Positions 43,798 to 51,314 are shown, counted from the first letter of the stretch. The stretch: 64,000 bases of DNA from an uncultured Propionibacteriaceae bacterium (GCA_937926975.1 CALBCJ010000025.1:1-64000), one strand, 5' to 3'. Notes: generated from the letters alone by a model not told the origin. Program-made: numbers and translations.

Positions 43798-44910
43798 TCA
43801 GAAGTCGAAGTCCCCGAAGTCTGAGAAGTCCGGGAGGTCGACTCCGTCGGTCATCTCCGCCACGGCACCACCCAGGTCGCCGGCGAAGCCGTCCACCGAG
43901 ACGTCAGCGAAGTCTCCCAGCCACGACAGGTCGCTCAGGACGTCCAGCAGCACCAGGTCGCCCAGCGCGTCGGCCAGCACCATCCCGCTCAGCCAGCCCA
44001 GGTCGTCGTACACCAGCTCATAGCCCTCGTCGCGGGCGGCCACCAGGACGTCGCGGAAGACCTTGGCCCAGTGCTCGGCCACCCCCAGCGCCATCGCGTA
44101 CGGCAGGTAGCGGCTGAAGACCCCCGCAGCCTCCTCGAGCTTCAGCTGGCCCGCCTCGGCGGTGGCGAGGTACTCCTTGAAGCCCAGGGCCTGGATCCGC
44201 AGCGCGGTCCCGGTCGCGGTGCGCCGCACCCGGACGCCTCCGGTCAGGGCCAGCAGCAGGCCGGCAAACGTCAGGCCGAGCATCCCGAGCACGGCCGGGC
44301 TCAGCGGCAGCACCAGCGCCAGCAGCAGCGGCAGGCCGACCAGTCCCGCCCAGCGGGAGCGGCCACCGGCCTGCTCGTACCAGCCCCGCCGCCAGGTCTC
44401 GTCGGCCAGGTCGGTGCTGGTCTGCTGCAGCACCCCGGCCTCGGCCAGCTCCCGCAGCCGAACCTCGGGCCCGGCCGCGAAGGCCCGGCTCAGCAGCCCC
44501 GACTCGTACGGCGTCAGGGGCTGCTCCGGCGCAGGCTGGGTCTGGGTCAGCAGCCAGTCCTTGGCCTTGCCGCCCGGCTTGTCAGGCTCTACCGGCCGGA
44601 TCGAGAGCCAGCCCCGGACGGCGAGGTCGACCACGGTGGCGGTGACGTGCCGGGCCTGCGCACCGGCGTCGACCAGGCAGCCGGCCAGTCCCGCCGGCAC
44701 GTCCCGCGGCGGGCTGAAGGCCACCGCAACCGTCCCGCGGTACTCCTGGGTCTCCAGCGGCTCCACCGGCGCACCGGGCTGTGGCGGGACGACTCCCGGG
44801 GTGACTCCGGCGAAGACCAGGTCGTGGCTCGAGCGGCGTTGGACCCACCGCAGGTACCAGCCCGCAGCAAGCGCTGTCGCCCCCACCAGGATCCAGACCA
44901 GACCGCCCAT
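43798..44910 (-). CDS. DUF2207-like membrane protein, copy B
   Basis: The start MGGLVWILVGATALAAGWYL (ATG at 44910) mirrors the N-terminus of the paralogue at 41692, giving 370 residues; a GTG at 44940 is also open. It has an N-terminal membrane helix, a DUF2207-type soluble part (SPPRDVPAGLAGCLVDAG, VTATVVDLAVRGWLSI), two hydrophobic helices (about 190-230), and the SRYLPYAMALGVAEHWAKVF block. It ends in an Asp/Phe-rich tail (VDLPDFSDFGDFDF). It follows dusB by 22 bases on the same strand. Function unknown. Confidence 0.75.
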   Translation of the reverse strand: MGGLVWILVGATALAAGWYLRWVQRRSSHDLVFAGVTPGVVPPQPGAPVEPLETQEYRGTVAVAFSPPRDVPAGLAGCLVDAGAQARHVTATVVDLAVRGWLSIRPVEPDKPGGKAKDWLLTQTQPAPEQPLTPYESGLLSRAFAAGPEVRLRELAEAGVLQQTSTDLADETWRRGWYEQAGGRSRWAGLVGLPLLLALVLPLSPAVLGMLGLTFAGLLLALTGGVRVRRTATGTALRIQALGFKEYLATAEAGQLKLEEAAGVFSRYLPYAMALGVAEHWAKVFRDVLVAARDEGYELVYDDLGWLSGMVLADALGDLVLLDVLSDLSWLGDFADVSVDGFAGDLGGAVAEMTDGVDLPDFSDFGDFDF

Positions 44911-44932
44911 GGCGACTAGTGAAGCAGGCGGC

Positions 44933-46102
44933 TCAACCACCCGAGACGTCCACTTCGGCCGCGCTCAGGTCGGCTCCGTCGTCGAGGCTGGTCGAGTCCA
45001 GCCAGCCGTACGGCAGGACCACCCGTCCCCGCGGGGTTCCCTGCCGCCCGCGCGGGGTCCCCAGCTCGGTGACCGGGAACGGGACCGCCGGGTCCAGGCT
45101 GCTCAGCAGCCCGTCAAGCTCGGCCAGGCTGGACACCATCCCCAGCGCCCGGCGGGTCTCGCCGCCGACTGGGAAGCCCTTGAAGTACCAGGCCATGTGC
45201 TTGCGCAGGTCGGTCAGCCCGTGGCGCTCCCCCGACTCCTGGGCCAGCAGCTCGCCGTGACGCCGTACGGTCTGGCAGATCTCCCCCAGCGTCGGCAGGG
45301 TCGTGGTCGTCGAGCCGGTGAGGGCCGCCGCCAGATCCCGGAACAGCCACGGCCGCCCGAGGCAGCCGCGGCCGACCACCACCCCGGCGCAGCCGGTCTC
45401 GCGGAGCATCCGCAGTGCGTCGGGGGCCTCCCAGATGTCGCCGTTGCCCAGGACCGGGACCTGCACGTGCTGGACCAGGGTGGCGATCGCCGACCAGTCG
45501 GCGTGCCCCCCGTACGCCTGCTGCACGGTCCGGCCGTGCAGGGTGATCGCGGTCACCCCGCAGTCCTCGGCGATCCGGCCGGCGTCGAGGTAGGTCAGGT
45601 GCTGCTCGTCGATGCCCATCCGGGTCTTGATCGTGACTGGCACCTGGTACGGCTCGGCCGCCTGGACCGTGGCCCGCAGGATCGCGGCCAGCCGGTCCCG
45701 CTTCCACGGCAGGGCGCCGCCTCCGCCGCGACGGGTGACCTTCGGGACCGGGCAGCCGAAGTTCAGGTCGACGTGGGTCACTCCGAGCTCGCCGCACAGG
45801 ATCCGGACCGCCTGGGCCATGACCTGCGGGTCCACCCCGTACAGCTGCACCGAGCGGATGGGGTCGCCGGGGTCGAAGGTCAGCATGTCGAGGGTCCGCG
45901 GGATCCGCTCCACCACCCCGCGGGAGGTGATCATCTCGCAGACGAAGAGCCCGGCCGGGCGGACGCCGGGCGCCCCGAGCTCGGCCTGCTCGCGGCAGAG
46001 CCGCCGGTACGAGGCGTTGGTGACTGAGGCCATCGGCGCTAGCACCACCGGTACGGTGCGCAGCCCGCCGAGGACCAGCGGTGCTGCCCCGGTGGCGCTC
46101 AT
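44933..46102 (-). CDS. dusB: tRNA-dihydrouridine synthase
   Basis: This flavoenzyme reduces uridine to dihydrouridine in tRNA D-loops. The start MSATGAAPLVLGG (ATG at 46102, AGGAGG upstream) gives 389 residues. The FMN barrel contains VVLAPMASVTNASYRRL at the N-terminus, catalytic Cys in DLNFGCPVPKVTRRGGG, KTRMG, ITLHGRT, and VGRGCLGRPWLF. The length and KVxRRGGGxAL motif fit the DusB group. The gene symbol is the usual one for this group; DusA/C specificities are not distinguished by experiment here. Confidence 0.92.
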   Translation of the reverse strand: MSATGAAPLVLGGLRTVPVVLAPMASVTNASYRRLCREQAELGAPGVRPAGLFVCEMITSRGVVERIPRTLDMLTFDPGDPIRSVQLYGVDPQVMAQAVRILCGELGVTHVDLNFGCPVPKVTRRGGGGALPWKRDRLAAILRATVQAAEPYQVPVTIKTRMGIDEQHLTYLDAGRIAEDCGVTAITLHGRTVQQAYGGHADWSAIATLVQHVQVPVLGNGDIWEAPDALRMLRETGCAGVVVGRGCLGRPWLFRDLAAALTGSTTTTLPTLGEICQTVRRHGELLAQESGERHGLTDLRKHMAWYFKGFPVGGETRRALGMVSSLAELDGLLSSLDPAVPFPVTELGTPRGRQGTPRGRVVLPYGWLDSTSLDDGADLSAAEVDVSGG

Positions 46103-46209
46103 CGTCCTCCTGCCTGCCGTCGATGACCTCTCAGCAGCATGCCCGACTCGGCGACGAAGTCCTAGCCGGCCGAGCCCTGCCCGCCTGGCACGGCCGCTAC
46201 GGTGACCGG

Positions 46210-47460
46210 GTGACCGACGAGATCGAGATCCTGACCGCCGACTCCGAGCCGGACCGGCTGTCCCGCTTCCACGAGGCCACCCGGATCGGCTTCTCCCTGT
46301 CCCAGAGCAGCGACGAGCAGACCGAGCACTTCGTGGCCGATGCCCGCGCCGACCGGGCCCGGCTGCGTCAGGTCGCCGACCCGGAGGCACCCGGCCAGGT
46401 CCCGGTGGCGACCCTGGTCGACCTGGACGGCAGCATCAACGCCGGGGCCGAGATCCTCCCGGCCACCCTGATCACCGACGTCACGGTCCGGCCCGACCAC
46501 CGCCGCCGGGGCCTGATGCGGCGGCTGATGGCCCAGGCCCTGGGCGAGGCCCGCGACCGCGGCACCCCGGTGGCGCTGCTGACCGCGACCGAGGCCACGA
46601 TCTACGCCCGGTTCGGCTTCGGGGTGGCGACCCTGGTCAACGATGTCGAGGTCACCGCCACAGAGCGCTTCCGGATCCACCCGGAGGCCCTGGCCGGTCA
46701 CGGGCGGGTCCGGATGGTGTCCCCCGACCAGGCCGTGGACCTGATTGAGGCCGCTTTCGCCCGCTTCCACACGGTCCAGCGGGGCTCGGTGGTGCGGCCG
46801 CACTTCTACCGCAACGTCCTGACCGGCCGCTTCGACTGGGACCGCAACACCCCTGTCTCAAGCCTGCGGACGGTGCTGCACCACGGTCCTGACGGTGAGG
46901 TCGACGGCTGGGCCTGCTACGTGCCGCGGACCGACTGCTTCCCGCACCGGGTTCAGGTGACCGACCTCGGGGCGCTGTCGGCGCAGGCGCACCTGGGGCT
47001 GTGGGACTTCCTGGGCTCGCTGGACCTCGTGGGCCGGGTCACCCACAGCGGCGCCCGGCTCGACGACCCGCTGCCCTGGGCCCTGGCCGACCGGCGCTGC
47101 TACCGGGTGGCCGGGACCAGCGACCGGATCTGGGCCCGGGTGCTGGACCCCGTACGGTGCCTCGCGGCCCGGCCCTGGCACCGCGACGGGACCACGGTGC
47201 TCCAGATCACCGACCCGCTTGGGCTCGCGGCCCAGACCCTGCGGGTCGAGGTCCGCGCCGGCCAGGTCAGCGTCACGGCCACGACCGACGAGCCTCAGGT
47301 CCAGATCGCCGCAGCCGCCCTGGCCGGCCTCTGGCTGGGGACGGCCAGCGTGGCCCAGCTGGCGGGGGCCGGGCAGGTTGTGGGCAGCCCGGCCGCGCTG
47401 GCCGCCTTCACCGAGCTGACCGAGCTGGCGGACCCGCCGTACGCGAACACCTTCTTCTGA
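46210..47460 (+). CDS. Eis-type GNAT N-acetyltransferase
   Basis: GTG at 46210 gives 416 residues. The protein has a GNAT domain with the CoA-binding DVTVRPDHRRRGLMRRLM, a second GNAT-like domain, and the C-terminal SCP2-like domain ending in Phe (YANTFF), the features of Eis (enhanced intracellular survival) enzymes. Eis proteins acetylate amines, including aminoglycosides, at several sites; the substrate here is unknown. It is divergent from dusB with 107 bases between the starts. Confidence 0.9.
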   Translation: MTDEIEILTADSEPDRLSRFHEATRIGFSLSQSSDEQTEHFVADARADRARLRQVADPEAPGQVPVATLVDLDGSINAGAEILPATLITDVTVRPDHRRRGLMRRLMAQALGEARDRGTPVALLTATEATIYARFGFGVATLVNDVEVTATERFRIHPEALAGHGRVRMVSPDQAVDLIEAAFARFHTVQRGSVVRPHFYRNVLTGRFDWDRNTPVSSLRTVLHHGPDGEVDGWACYVPRTDCFPHRVQVTDLGALSAQAHLGLWDFLGSLDLVGRVTHSGARLDDPLPWALADRRCYRVAGTSDRIWARVLDPVRCLAARPWHRDGTTVLQITDPLGLAAQTLRVEVRAGQVSVTATTDEPQVQIAAAALAGLWLGTASVAQLAGAGQVVGSPAALAAFTELTELADPPYANTFF

Positions 47461-47475
47461 CCCCACGTGCGAGCC

Positions 47476-47640
47476 ATGTCCTTTCCTGAACCTGTCTCCC
47501 AGCAGCAGCCCGAGCCGCCCTGCCAGAACCCGCCCTGCGGCGGCGACGCGCCGGCGCCCGGCTCGCTGGCGCGGACCGAGCCCGAGCCCGGCAGTCAGAT
47601 CGAGGTCCGGCTCGACTGCCGCGACCTGCCGACCGGCTAG
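47476..47640 (+). CDS. Possible small Pro/Cys-containing ORF
   Basis: An ATG 16 bases after the eis stop opens a 54-residue frame rich in Pro, Gln and Glu, with CQNPPCGG and a lone later Cys (RLDCRD). It ends just before the convergent monooxygenase-like gene. There is no recognisable family and no strong ribosome-binding site. It may be a real small gene or chance. Confidence 0.3.
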   Translation: MSFPEPVSQQQPEPPCQNPPCGGDAPAPGSLARTEPEPGSQIEVRLDCRDLPTG

Positions 47641-47645
47641 CCGGG

Positions 47646-47951
47646 CTAGGCGCGGCGCGGGATGTTCTGGCCCACGGCCTCCGGCTCGTCGTACGCGCTG
47701 GGCTCGTCCAGTGCCAGGGCCAGCAGCGGCCAGAGCACGACCCGGTTCGCGCTGCCGAGCGCCCGGCGGTACGAGCCGACATCCCGCCACCGGGTCGCCA
47801 GTAGCCACAGCCCGGGGTCGTCGAGGTTCACCCCGAAGTCCATCCCCACCAGGCCTGGCTGTCGCTGCAGCAGCTCGACAGCCGGCTCGGCGACGGCCAG
47901 GAACCCGGCCCGGTCCGACTCAGCAACCCGGAACCGGGAGATCGCGATCAC
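47646..47951 (-). CDS. Antibiotic-biosynthesis-monooxygenase (ABM)-like protein
   Basis: The 101-residue ferredoxin-like protein starts with GTG (VIAISRFRVAE). It contains VELLQRQPGLVGMDFGVNLDDP and WRDVGSYRRALGS, the pattern of dimeric ABM-domain proteins that bind small aromatic or haem-like substrates. Many are cofactorless and of unknown role. It converges with the eis gene. No signal peptide. Confidence 0.7.
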   Translation of the reverse strand: MIAISRFRVAESDRAGFLAVAEPAVELLQRQPGLVGMDFGVNLDDPGLWLLATRWRDVGSYRRALGSANRVVLWPLLALALDEPSAYDEPEAVGQNIPRRA

Positions 47952-48109
47952 CCGGCCACTGTATGCGTAGCCGCGACCAGTCAGACCGACCCCCGCGCTC
48001 CCTCACGGGTGTCCTCGCGGTGGCAGGGCCTGCTCGTCACTACCCCCGGCCCATCTACCTGGTGGGTATCCGGCCGGCTAGCGCGGGCTTGCACCGGCAG
48101 GCACATCTT

Positions 48110-48126
48110 ATGATAATCATTCTCAT
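48110..48126 (+). promoter_or_regulatory. Zur box upstream of the degraded znu operon
   Basis: ATGATAATCATTCTCAT is a near-perfect palindrome that fits the actinobacterial zinc-uptake-regulator consensus (TGAnAATnATTnTCA). It lies directly in front of, and overlaps, the ATG of the znuA remnant, with intact zur downstream. It is strong sequence evidence that this spot once drove zinc-repressed expression of znuACB, and it may still drive zur. Confidence 0.85.
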
Positions 48127-48278
48127 GTTCCGCGCAATCCTTGCTACCGGTGCCATCGTCCTCTCCTCACAGCCTCCGGGTGCGCCCCCTCCTCGACGCC
48201 GCCGGCCCCGGTACTGGCAGCAAGGTCGCGGTGGTCACCTCCTTCTATCCCCTGAGGACGGCCAGCGGATGCCAGTAG
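48125..48278 (+). pseudogene. znuA remnant (zinc-binding lipoprotein/SBP)
   Basis: After the Zur box a frame starts MFRAILATGAIVLSS, a signal-peptide-like piece, but runs out of homology. In another frame bases 48219-48278 read SKVAVVTSFYPLRTASGCQ followed by TAG. VVTSFYPL is the start of the mature domain of ZnuA-type zinc-binding proteins. So only the first 5' bases survive, broken by a frameshift, and nearly all of the gene has been lost. Confidence 0.7.
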
Positions 48279-48697
48279 CCCCGCTGCGCGCCGAGGGACT
48301 CGATGTCACCCTCGGTGGCAGTCCAATCCTGCACAATGTCGCCGTGACCGCTGGCCACGGCGATATTGTCGCGCTCGTGGGGGGAAACGAATCCGGCAAG
48401 AGCACCCTGGTCAGGGCGCTGCTGGGCCTCGCCCCGTACGCGGGTGGCAGCGTCGAGCTGCTCGGCACCCCGCTGCCCCGGTTCCGGCAGTGGTCCCGGC
48501 TCGGGTACGTACCGCAGCGCTCCACGACCAACCTGCACACCACGGTCACTGAGCCGGTAGCCTCCGGCACTCTCTCCCGACGGCGCCGTGCTGCTCGGAA
48601 TCGCGGTCTTCGCGGTCTCCTGGCCGCTGTCGACCTGGCTGCACCGCCGGGCCCGGGCCGTCCTTTCCGGTGCGTCGGCGCCTGGCCTCCGCCATGA
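48269..48697 (+). pseudogene. znuC remnant (zinc ABC transporter ATPase)
   Basis: ATG at 48269 opens about 105 residues of a ZnuC-like ATPase start: MPVAPLRAEGLDVTLGGSP, the Walker A GGNESGKST (the normal GPNGSGKST with two changes), GGSVELLGTPLPR, and the LGYVPQRS segment. Homology stops near TEPVASGTLSRRR (about 48585). The rest of the ATPase (Q-loop remainder, signature, Walker B) is missing, and the frame continues into unrelated residues from the znuB fragment in a shifted frame, stopping at 48697. Non-functional as a transporter ATPase. Confidence 0.75.
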
Positions 48698-48770
48698 TGA
48701 CGAGCAGCGACCCGATCACCTCTTCCCGACCGTACCCGCTGACCAGCTTGCTCCCGGCGACGACCACTGA
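48579..48770 (+). pseudogene. znuB remnant (zinc ABC transporter permease, C-terminal piece)
   Basis: Bases from about 48579 read GAVLLGIAVFAVSWPLSTWLHRRARA, which matches the last transmembrane helix and basic end of an actinobacterial ZnuB permease. The following frame (GASAPGLRHDDEQRPDH and on) ends at 48770 and no longer resembles the family. The fragment is fused after the broken znuC, consistent with one large internal deletion from mid-znuC to near the end of znuB. Confidence 0.6.
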
Positions 48771-48784
48771 CGAAGGAGAAAACC

Positions 48785-49183
48785 ATGGCCACCCCGGTAC
48801 GCCGTACCCGGCAGCGAACCGCTGTCGCTACGTTCCTGGCGTCAACCGGTGACTTCCGGACCGCCCAGCAGATCCACTCTCAGCTGGTGGCGCAGGGCGA
48901 GAAGCTGGGACTGGCTACCGTCTACCGCAGCGTGCAGGCGATGGTGGAGGCCGGGGAGGTGGACGTCCGGGTCATCGACGGCGAGTCGGCCTACCGGCGC
49001 TGCACCACCAGCGCCCACCACCACCACCTGGTCTGCCGTGGCTGCGGCCACACCGAGGAGCTGACCGACCACGTGGTCGAGGCCTGGGCCGCCCAGATGG
49101 GCGCCCAGTACGGCTTCACCGACGTCACCCACGACGTCGAGCTGTCGGGCACCTGCTCCGACTGCGCCGCCGGCGAGGTGTAG
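48785..49183 (+). CDS. zur: Zinc uptake regulator Zur (Fur family)
   Basis: The 132-residue Fur-family protein has an N-terminal winged helix (about 1-80, with GLATVYRSVQAMVEAGEV) and a C-terminal dimerisation/metal domain. It carries SAHHHHLVCRGCGHTEEL and CSDC, the histidine and cysteine pairs that bind structural and regulatory zinc. GAAGGAG precedes the ATG by 7 bases. It represses zinc uptake and zinc-free ribosomal genes when zinc is sufficient; Zur boxes lie at 48110 and 49942. It follows the znu wreck, its usual place. Confidence 0.93.
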   Translation: MATPVRRTRQRTAVATFLASTGDFRTAQQIHSQLVAQGEKLGLATVYRSVQAMVEAGEVDVRVIDGESAYRRCTTSAHHHHLVCRGCGHTEELTDHVVEAWAAQMGAQYGFTDVTHDVELSGTCSDCAAGEV

Positions 49184-49187
49184 CCCC

Positions 49188-49210
49188 CGGCGCGGCTGCA
49201 CCTCGCGCCG
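49188..49210. terminator. Bidirectional hairpin terminator between zur and rpsN
   Basis: CGGCGCG (49188-49194) pairs with CGCGCCG (49204-49210) around a 9-base loop, four bases after the zur stop codon and five bases before the convergent rpsN end. No U-tract follows. Position and symmetry suit a terminator for both genes. Confidence 0.6.
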
Positions 49211-49214
49211 AGAG

Positions 49215-49514
49215 CTACCGGCTGGCCTTGGCCACCCCCGGCAGGTAGCCGGCGTGGGCGAGCCGGCGGAACGTGATCCGCGAGACCCCGAAGGCCCGCA
49301 GGTACGCCCGCGGCCGGCCGTCGGTCTGGTCGCGGCTGCGCAGCCGGACCGGTGACGCGTCTCGCGGCAGCCGCTGCAGCGCCCGTACGGCCTGGGCGAC
49401 CTGCTCGGGGTCGCCGGTGCGCACCTGCTCCTTGAGCCGGGCCCGCCGCTCGGCGTACTGCTGCACCACCCGCTGGCGCCGGGCCTGGGCCGCGATCCTG
49501 GCCTGGGTCGCCAT
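49215..49514 (-). CDS. rpsN: 30S ribosomal protein S14, zinc-independent paralogue
   Basis: The 99-residue S14 is of the long form without a zinc-binding CxxC...CxxC motif, so it can replace the zinc-containing S14 when zinc is scarce. Typical blocks are LKEQVRTGDPEQVAQAVRALQRLPRDASPVR (in parts) and FGVSRITFRRLAHAGYLPGV. It overlaps rpmG by ATGA at 49514 and belongs to the rpmB-rpmG-rpsN operon under a Zur box. Confidence 0.95.
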   Translation of the reverse strand: MATQARIAAQARRQRVVQQYAERRARLKEQVRTGDPEQVAQAVRALQRLPRDASPVRLRSRDQTDGRPRAYLRAFGVSRITFRRLAHAGYLPGVAKASR

Positions 49515-49684
49515 CAGCGGGTCTCCTTGAAGTCGACGTGCTGGCCCAGCACCGGGTCGAACTTGCGGATCACCATCCGGTCCGGGTCGTTGCGCCGGTT
49601 CTTGCGGGTGATGTAGCGGTAGCCGGTTCCGGCGGTCGACTCGAGGATGATCTTGGGGCGGGTCTCGCTGGTCTTCTTCGCCAT
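49514..49684 (-). CDS. rpmG: 50S ribosomal protein L33, zinc-independent paralogue
   Basis: ATG at 49684 gives 56 residues (MAKKTSETRPKIILESTAGT). The sequence is L33-like (YRYITRKNRRNDPDRMVIRKFDP) but contains no cysteine at all, the C- form. It overlaps rpmB upstream by one to four bases and rpsN downstream by ATGA. Expression is expected only under zinc starvation. Confidence 0.95.
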   Translation of the reverse strand: MAKKTSETRPKIILESTAGTGYRYITRKNRRNDPDRMVIRKFDPVLGQHVDFKETR

Positions 49685-49920
49685 CAGATCCGCTCCCCTC
49701 GCGCGCTCAGCTGCCGCACCACCTGCTCGATCCCGCGCCGGTCGATGGTCGAGACCGCCTTCGGGGTGAGCCGGAGCCGGACCCGCCGCCCCAGGCTGGG
49801 AACCCAGTAGCGCTTGTGCTGGACGTTGACGTTCCAGCGGCGCCGGGTACGGCGGTGAGAGTGGGAGACCGAGTTGCCGAAGCCGGGTCGGGCCCCGGTC
49901 ACCTGGCAGCGGCGGGCCAT
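49684..49920 (-). CDS. rpmB: 50S ribosomal protein L28, zinc-independent paralogue
   Basis: The 78-residue protein starts MARRCQVTGARPGFGNSVSHS, with the L28 core RRRWNVNVQHKRYW. It has a single cysteine instead of the CxxC...CxxC zinc ribbon of the C+ form. It is the first gene of the three-gene C- ribosomal operon, with an AGGAGGAGGA ribosome site and the Zur box at 49942-49956 upstream. Confidence 0.95.
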   Translation of the reverse strand: MARRCQVTGARPGFGNSVSHSHRRTRRRWNVNVQHKRYWVPSLGRRVRLRLTPKAVSTIDRRGIEQVVRQLSARGERI

Positions 49921-49941
49921 GTATCCTCCTCCTCGATAGAA

Positions 49942-49956
49942 TGAGATTCGTTCTCA
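49942..49956. promoter_or_regulatory. Zur box between divergent zinc-free ribosomal genes
   Basis: TGAGATTCGTTCTCA is an imperfect palindrome with TGAGA/TCTCA arms, matching Zur operators. It lies between the rpmB operon (minus strand) and rpmE2-CobW-like (plus strand). Both directions are expected to be repressed when zinc is sufficient. Confidence 0.75.
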
Positions 49957-49989
49957 ATTAGAGCATGCGTGTCGAGCCGAGAGGGAAGC

Positions 49990-50238
49990 ATGAAGCCCAG
50001 CATCCACCCGCCGTACGGCCCGGTCGTCTTTCGCGACACCAGCACTGGAGAGCAGTTCTGGACCCGGTCCACGGCCACCTCGAACGAGACCGTGGAGCTC
50101 GACGGCGCCACCTGTCCCCTGATCCGGGTAGAGATCTCGGCCGCCTCGCACCCGTTCTGGACCGGCCGCTCCCGTGAGATCGACACCGAGGGCCGCATCG
50201 AGCGCTTCCGCCGCCGCTACCCGGGGGCCGGCCGGTGA
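49990..50238 (+). CDS. rpmE2: 50S ribosomal protein L31 type B
   Basis: The start at MKPSIHPPYGPVVFRD (ATG at 49990, GAGGGAAGC upstream) gives 82 residues; earlier in-frame codons are not supported. The L31B features are VVFRDTSTGEQFW and SHPFWTGRSREIDTEGRIERFRRRY. Type B lacks the zinc cysteines of L31A and replaces it under zinc limitation. It overlaps the next gene (GTGA), so translation is coupled. Confidence 0.95.
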   Translation: MKPSIHPPYGPVVFRDTSTGEQFWTRSTATSNETVELDGATCPLIRVEISAASHPFWTGRSREIDTEGRIERFRRRYPGAGR

Positions 50239-51314
50239 GCCCGGCGGTCTTCCTGGTCACCGGCCTCGACGCGACCGCGATGACCTCGGTGGTCCTCGGA
50301 CTGCTCGTCGACCAGCCCACCCCGGTCGTGGTCTCCCACACCCTCGACGACCAGGGCCTGGTCCGTACGGTCAGCGACCTCAGCGGGACCATCGAGCGCG
50401 AGCTCGTCCACCTCGACCACGACTGCCTCTCCTGCGCGATCCGCCACGACGTCGTCCCCACCCTGGAGCGGCTGGTCCGCGAGCCGTGGGAGACGGTCAT
50501 CGCCTGCCTGCCGGCCGGGGCCGACGCGATGCAGGTCTGCCGGGCCCTGGCCGGCGAGCCGGGCCGCCTGGGCAGTGCCGAGGTCTCCGCGGTGCTGGCC
50601 GCCCTCGACAGCTCCCAGCTCGCCGACGACCTGACCGGGCCGGACCTGCTCGGCGAGCGCGGTCTCGACAGGTACGTCGACGACGACCGGGGCGTCGCCG
50701 AGGTGCTGGGTGCCCTGATCGAGCACGCCGACGTGGTCGCCGTCTGCGGCCCGGGCGCCGACCCGGTCCACCTGGGCCTGGTCCGGGCCCTGGCCCGGCC
50801 CGGCGCGGTGCTGGTAGATGACTGGACCGGCTTCGACTCGGCGACCATCCGCTGCGGGGTGCACGACCACGCCGCCATCGAGGCCTGGACCGCCGACGTC
50901 CCCGGGGTCGGCGCCTCCCCGGTTCCCGAGGGGGTCTGGCGGCTGGTGCTGCACTCCGACCGCCCGATGCACCCCGCCCGGTTCCGGGAGCAGGTGGAGA
51001 CGCTGGGCTCTGGCCAGTTCCGCACCCGCGGCGCGTTCTGGGTGCCGACCCGCCCGCAGACCCTCTGCCAGTGGGACGGCGGTGGGGGTCAGCTGTCGAT
51101 CGGCACCGTACGGCGCTGGCAGCCGGGGGAAGCCCCCTGCTCGCGGCTGGTGATGACCGGGCTGCTGGAGCACGGCGACCCCCGCGCCGAGCTTCAGGAG
51201 GCCTTCTGCTCGGCCCTGGTCTCGACCGAGGAGATCGCCGCCCGGGGGCACGCCTGGGAGGTCAGCAGCGACGGCCTCGAGCCGTGGCTCGGCCGGGTCG
51301 GCCAGCTGAGCTGA
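50235..51314 (+). CDS. CobW/COG0523-like protein of the zinc-starvation locus
   Basis: The 359-residue protein aligns with CobW-type (COG0523) proteins: VFLVTGLDATAMTSVV at the start, HLDHDCLSCAIRHDV (CxxCxxR metal site, about 67-80), and a C-terminal CobW-C-like domain (FWVPTRPQTLCQWDG, RRWQPGE). The usual GxxGxGK(S/T) P-loop is not present: GLDATAMTS lacks the glycines and lysine. It overlaps rpmE2. In mycobacteria a COG0523 protein (Mrf) encoded with C- ribosomal proteins recruits the hibernation factor Mpy; this gene could be a counterpart or a zinc chaperone. Confidence 0.75.
   Translation: MSPAVFLVTGLDATAMTSVVLGLLVDQPTPVVVSHTLDDQGLVRTVSDLSGTIERELVHLDHDCLSCAIRHDVVPTLERLVREPWETVIACLPAGADAMQVCRALAGEPGRLGSAEVSAVLAALDSSQLADDLTGPDLLGERGLDRYVDDDRGVAEVLGALIEHADVVAVCGPGADPVHLGLVRALARPGAVLVDDWTGFDSATIRCGVHDHAAIEAWTADVPGVGASPVPEGVWRLVLHSDRPMHPARFREQVETLGSGQFRTRGAFWVPTRPQTLCQWDGGGGQLSIGTVRRWQPGEAPCSRLVMTGLLEHGDPRAELQEAFCSALVSTEEIAARGHAWEVSSDGLEPWLGRVGQLS

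Noticed and set aside
48269..48697. Functional ABC transporter ATPase
   Set aside because: The signature and Walker B regions are missing and the Walker A motif is altered, so it was annotated as a remnant.
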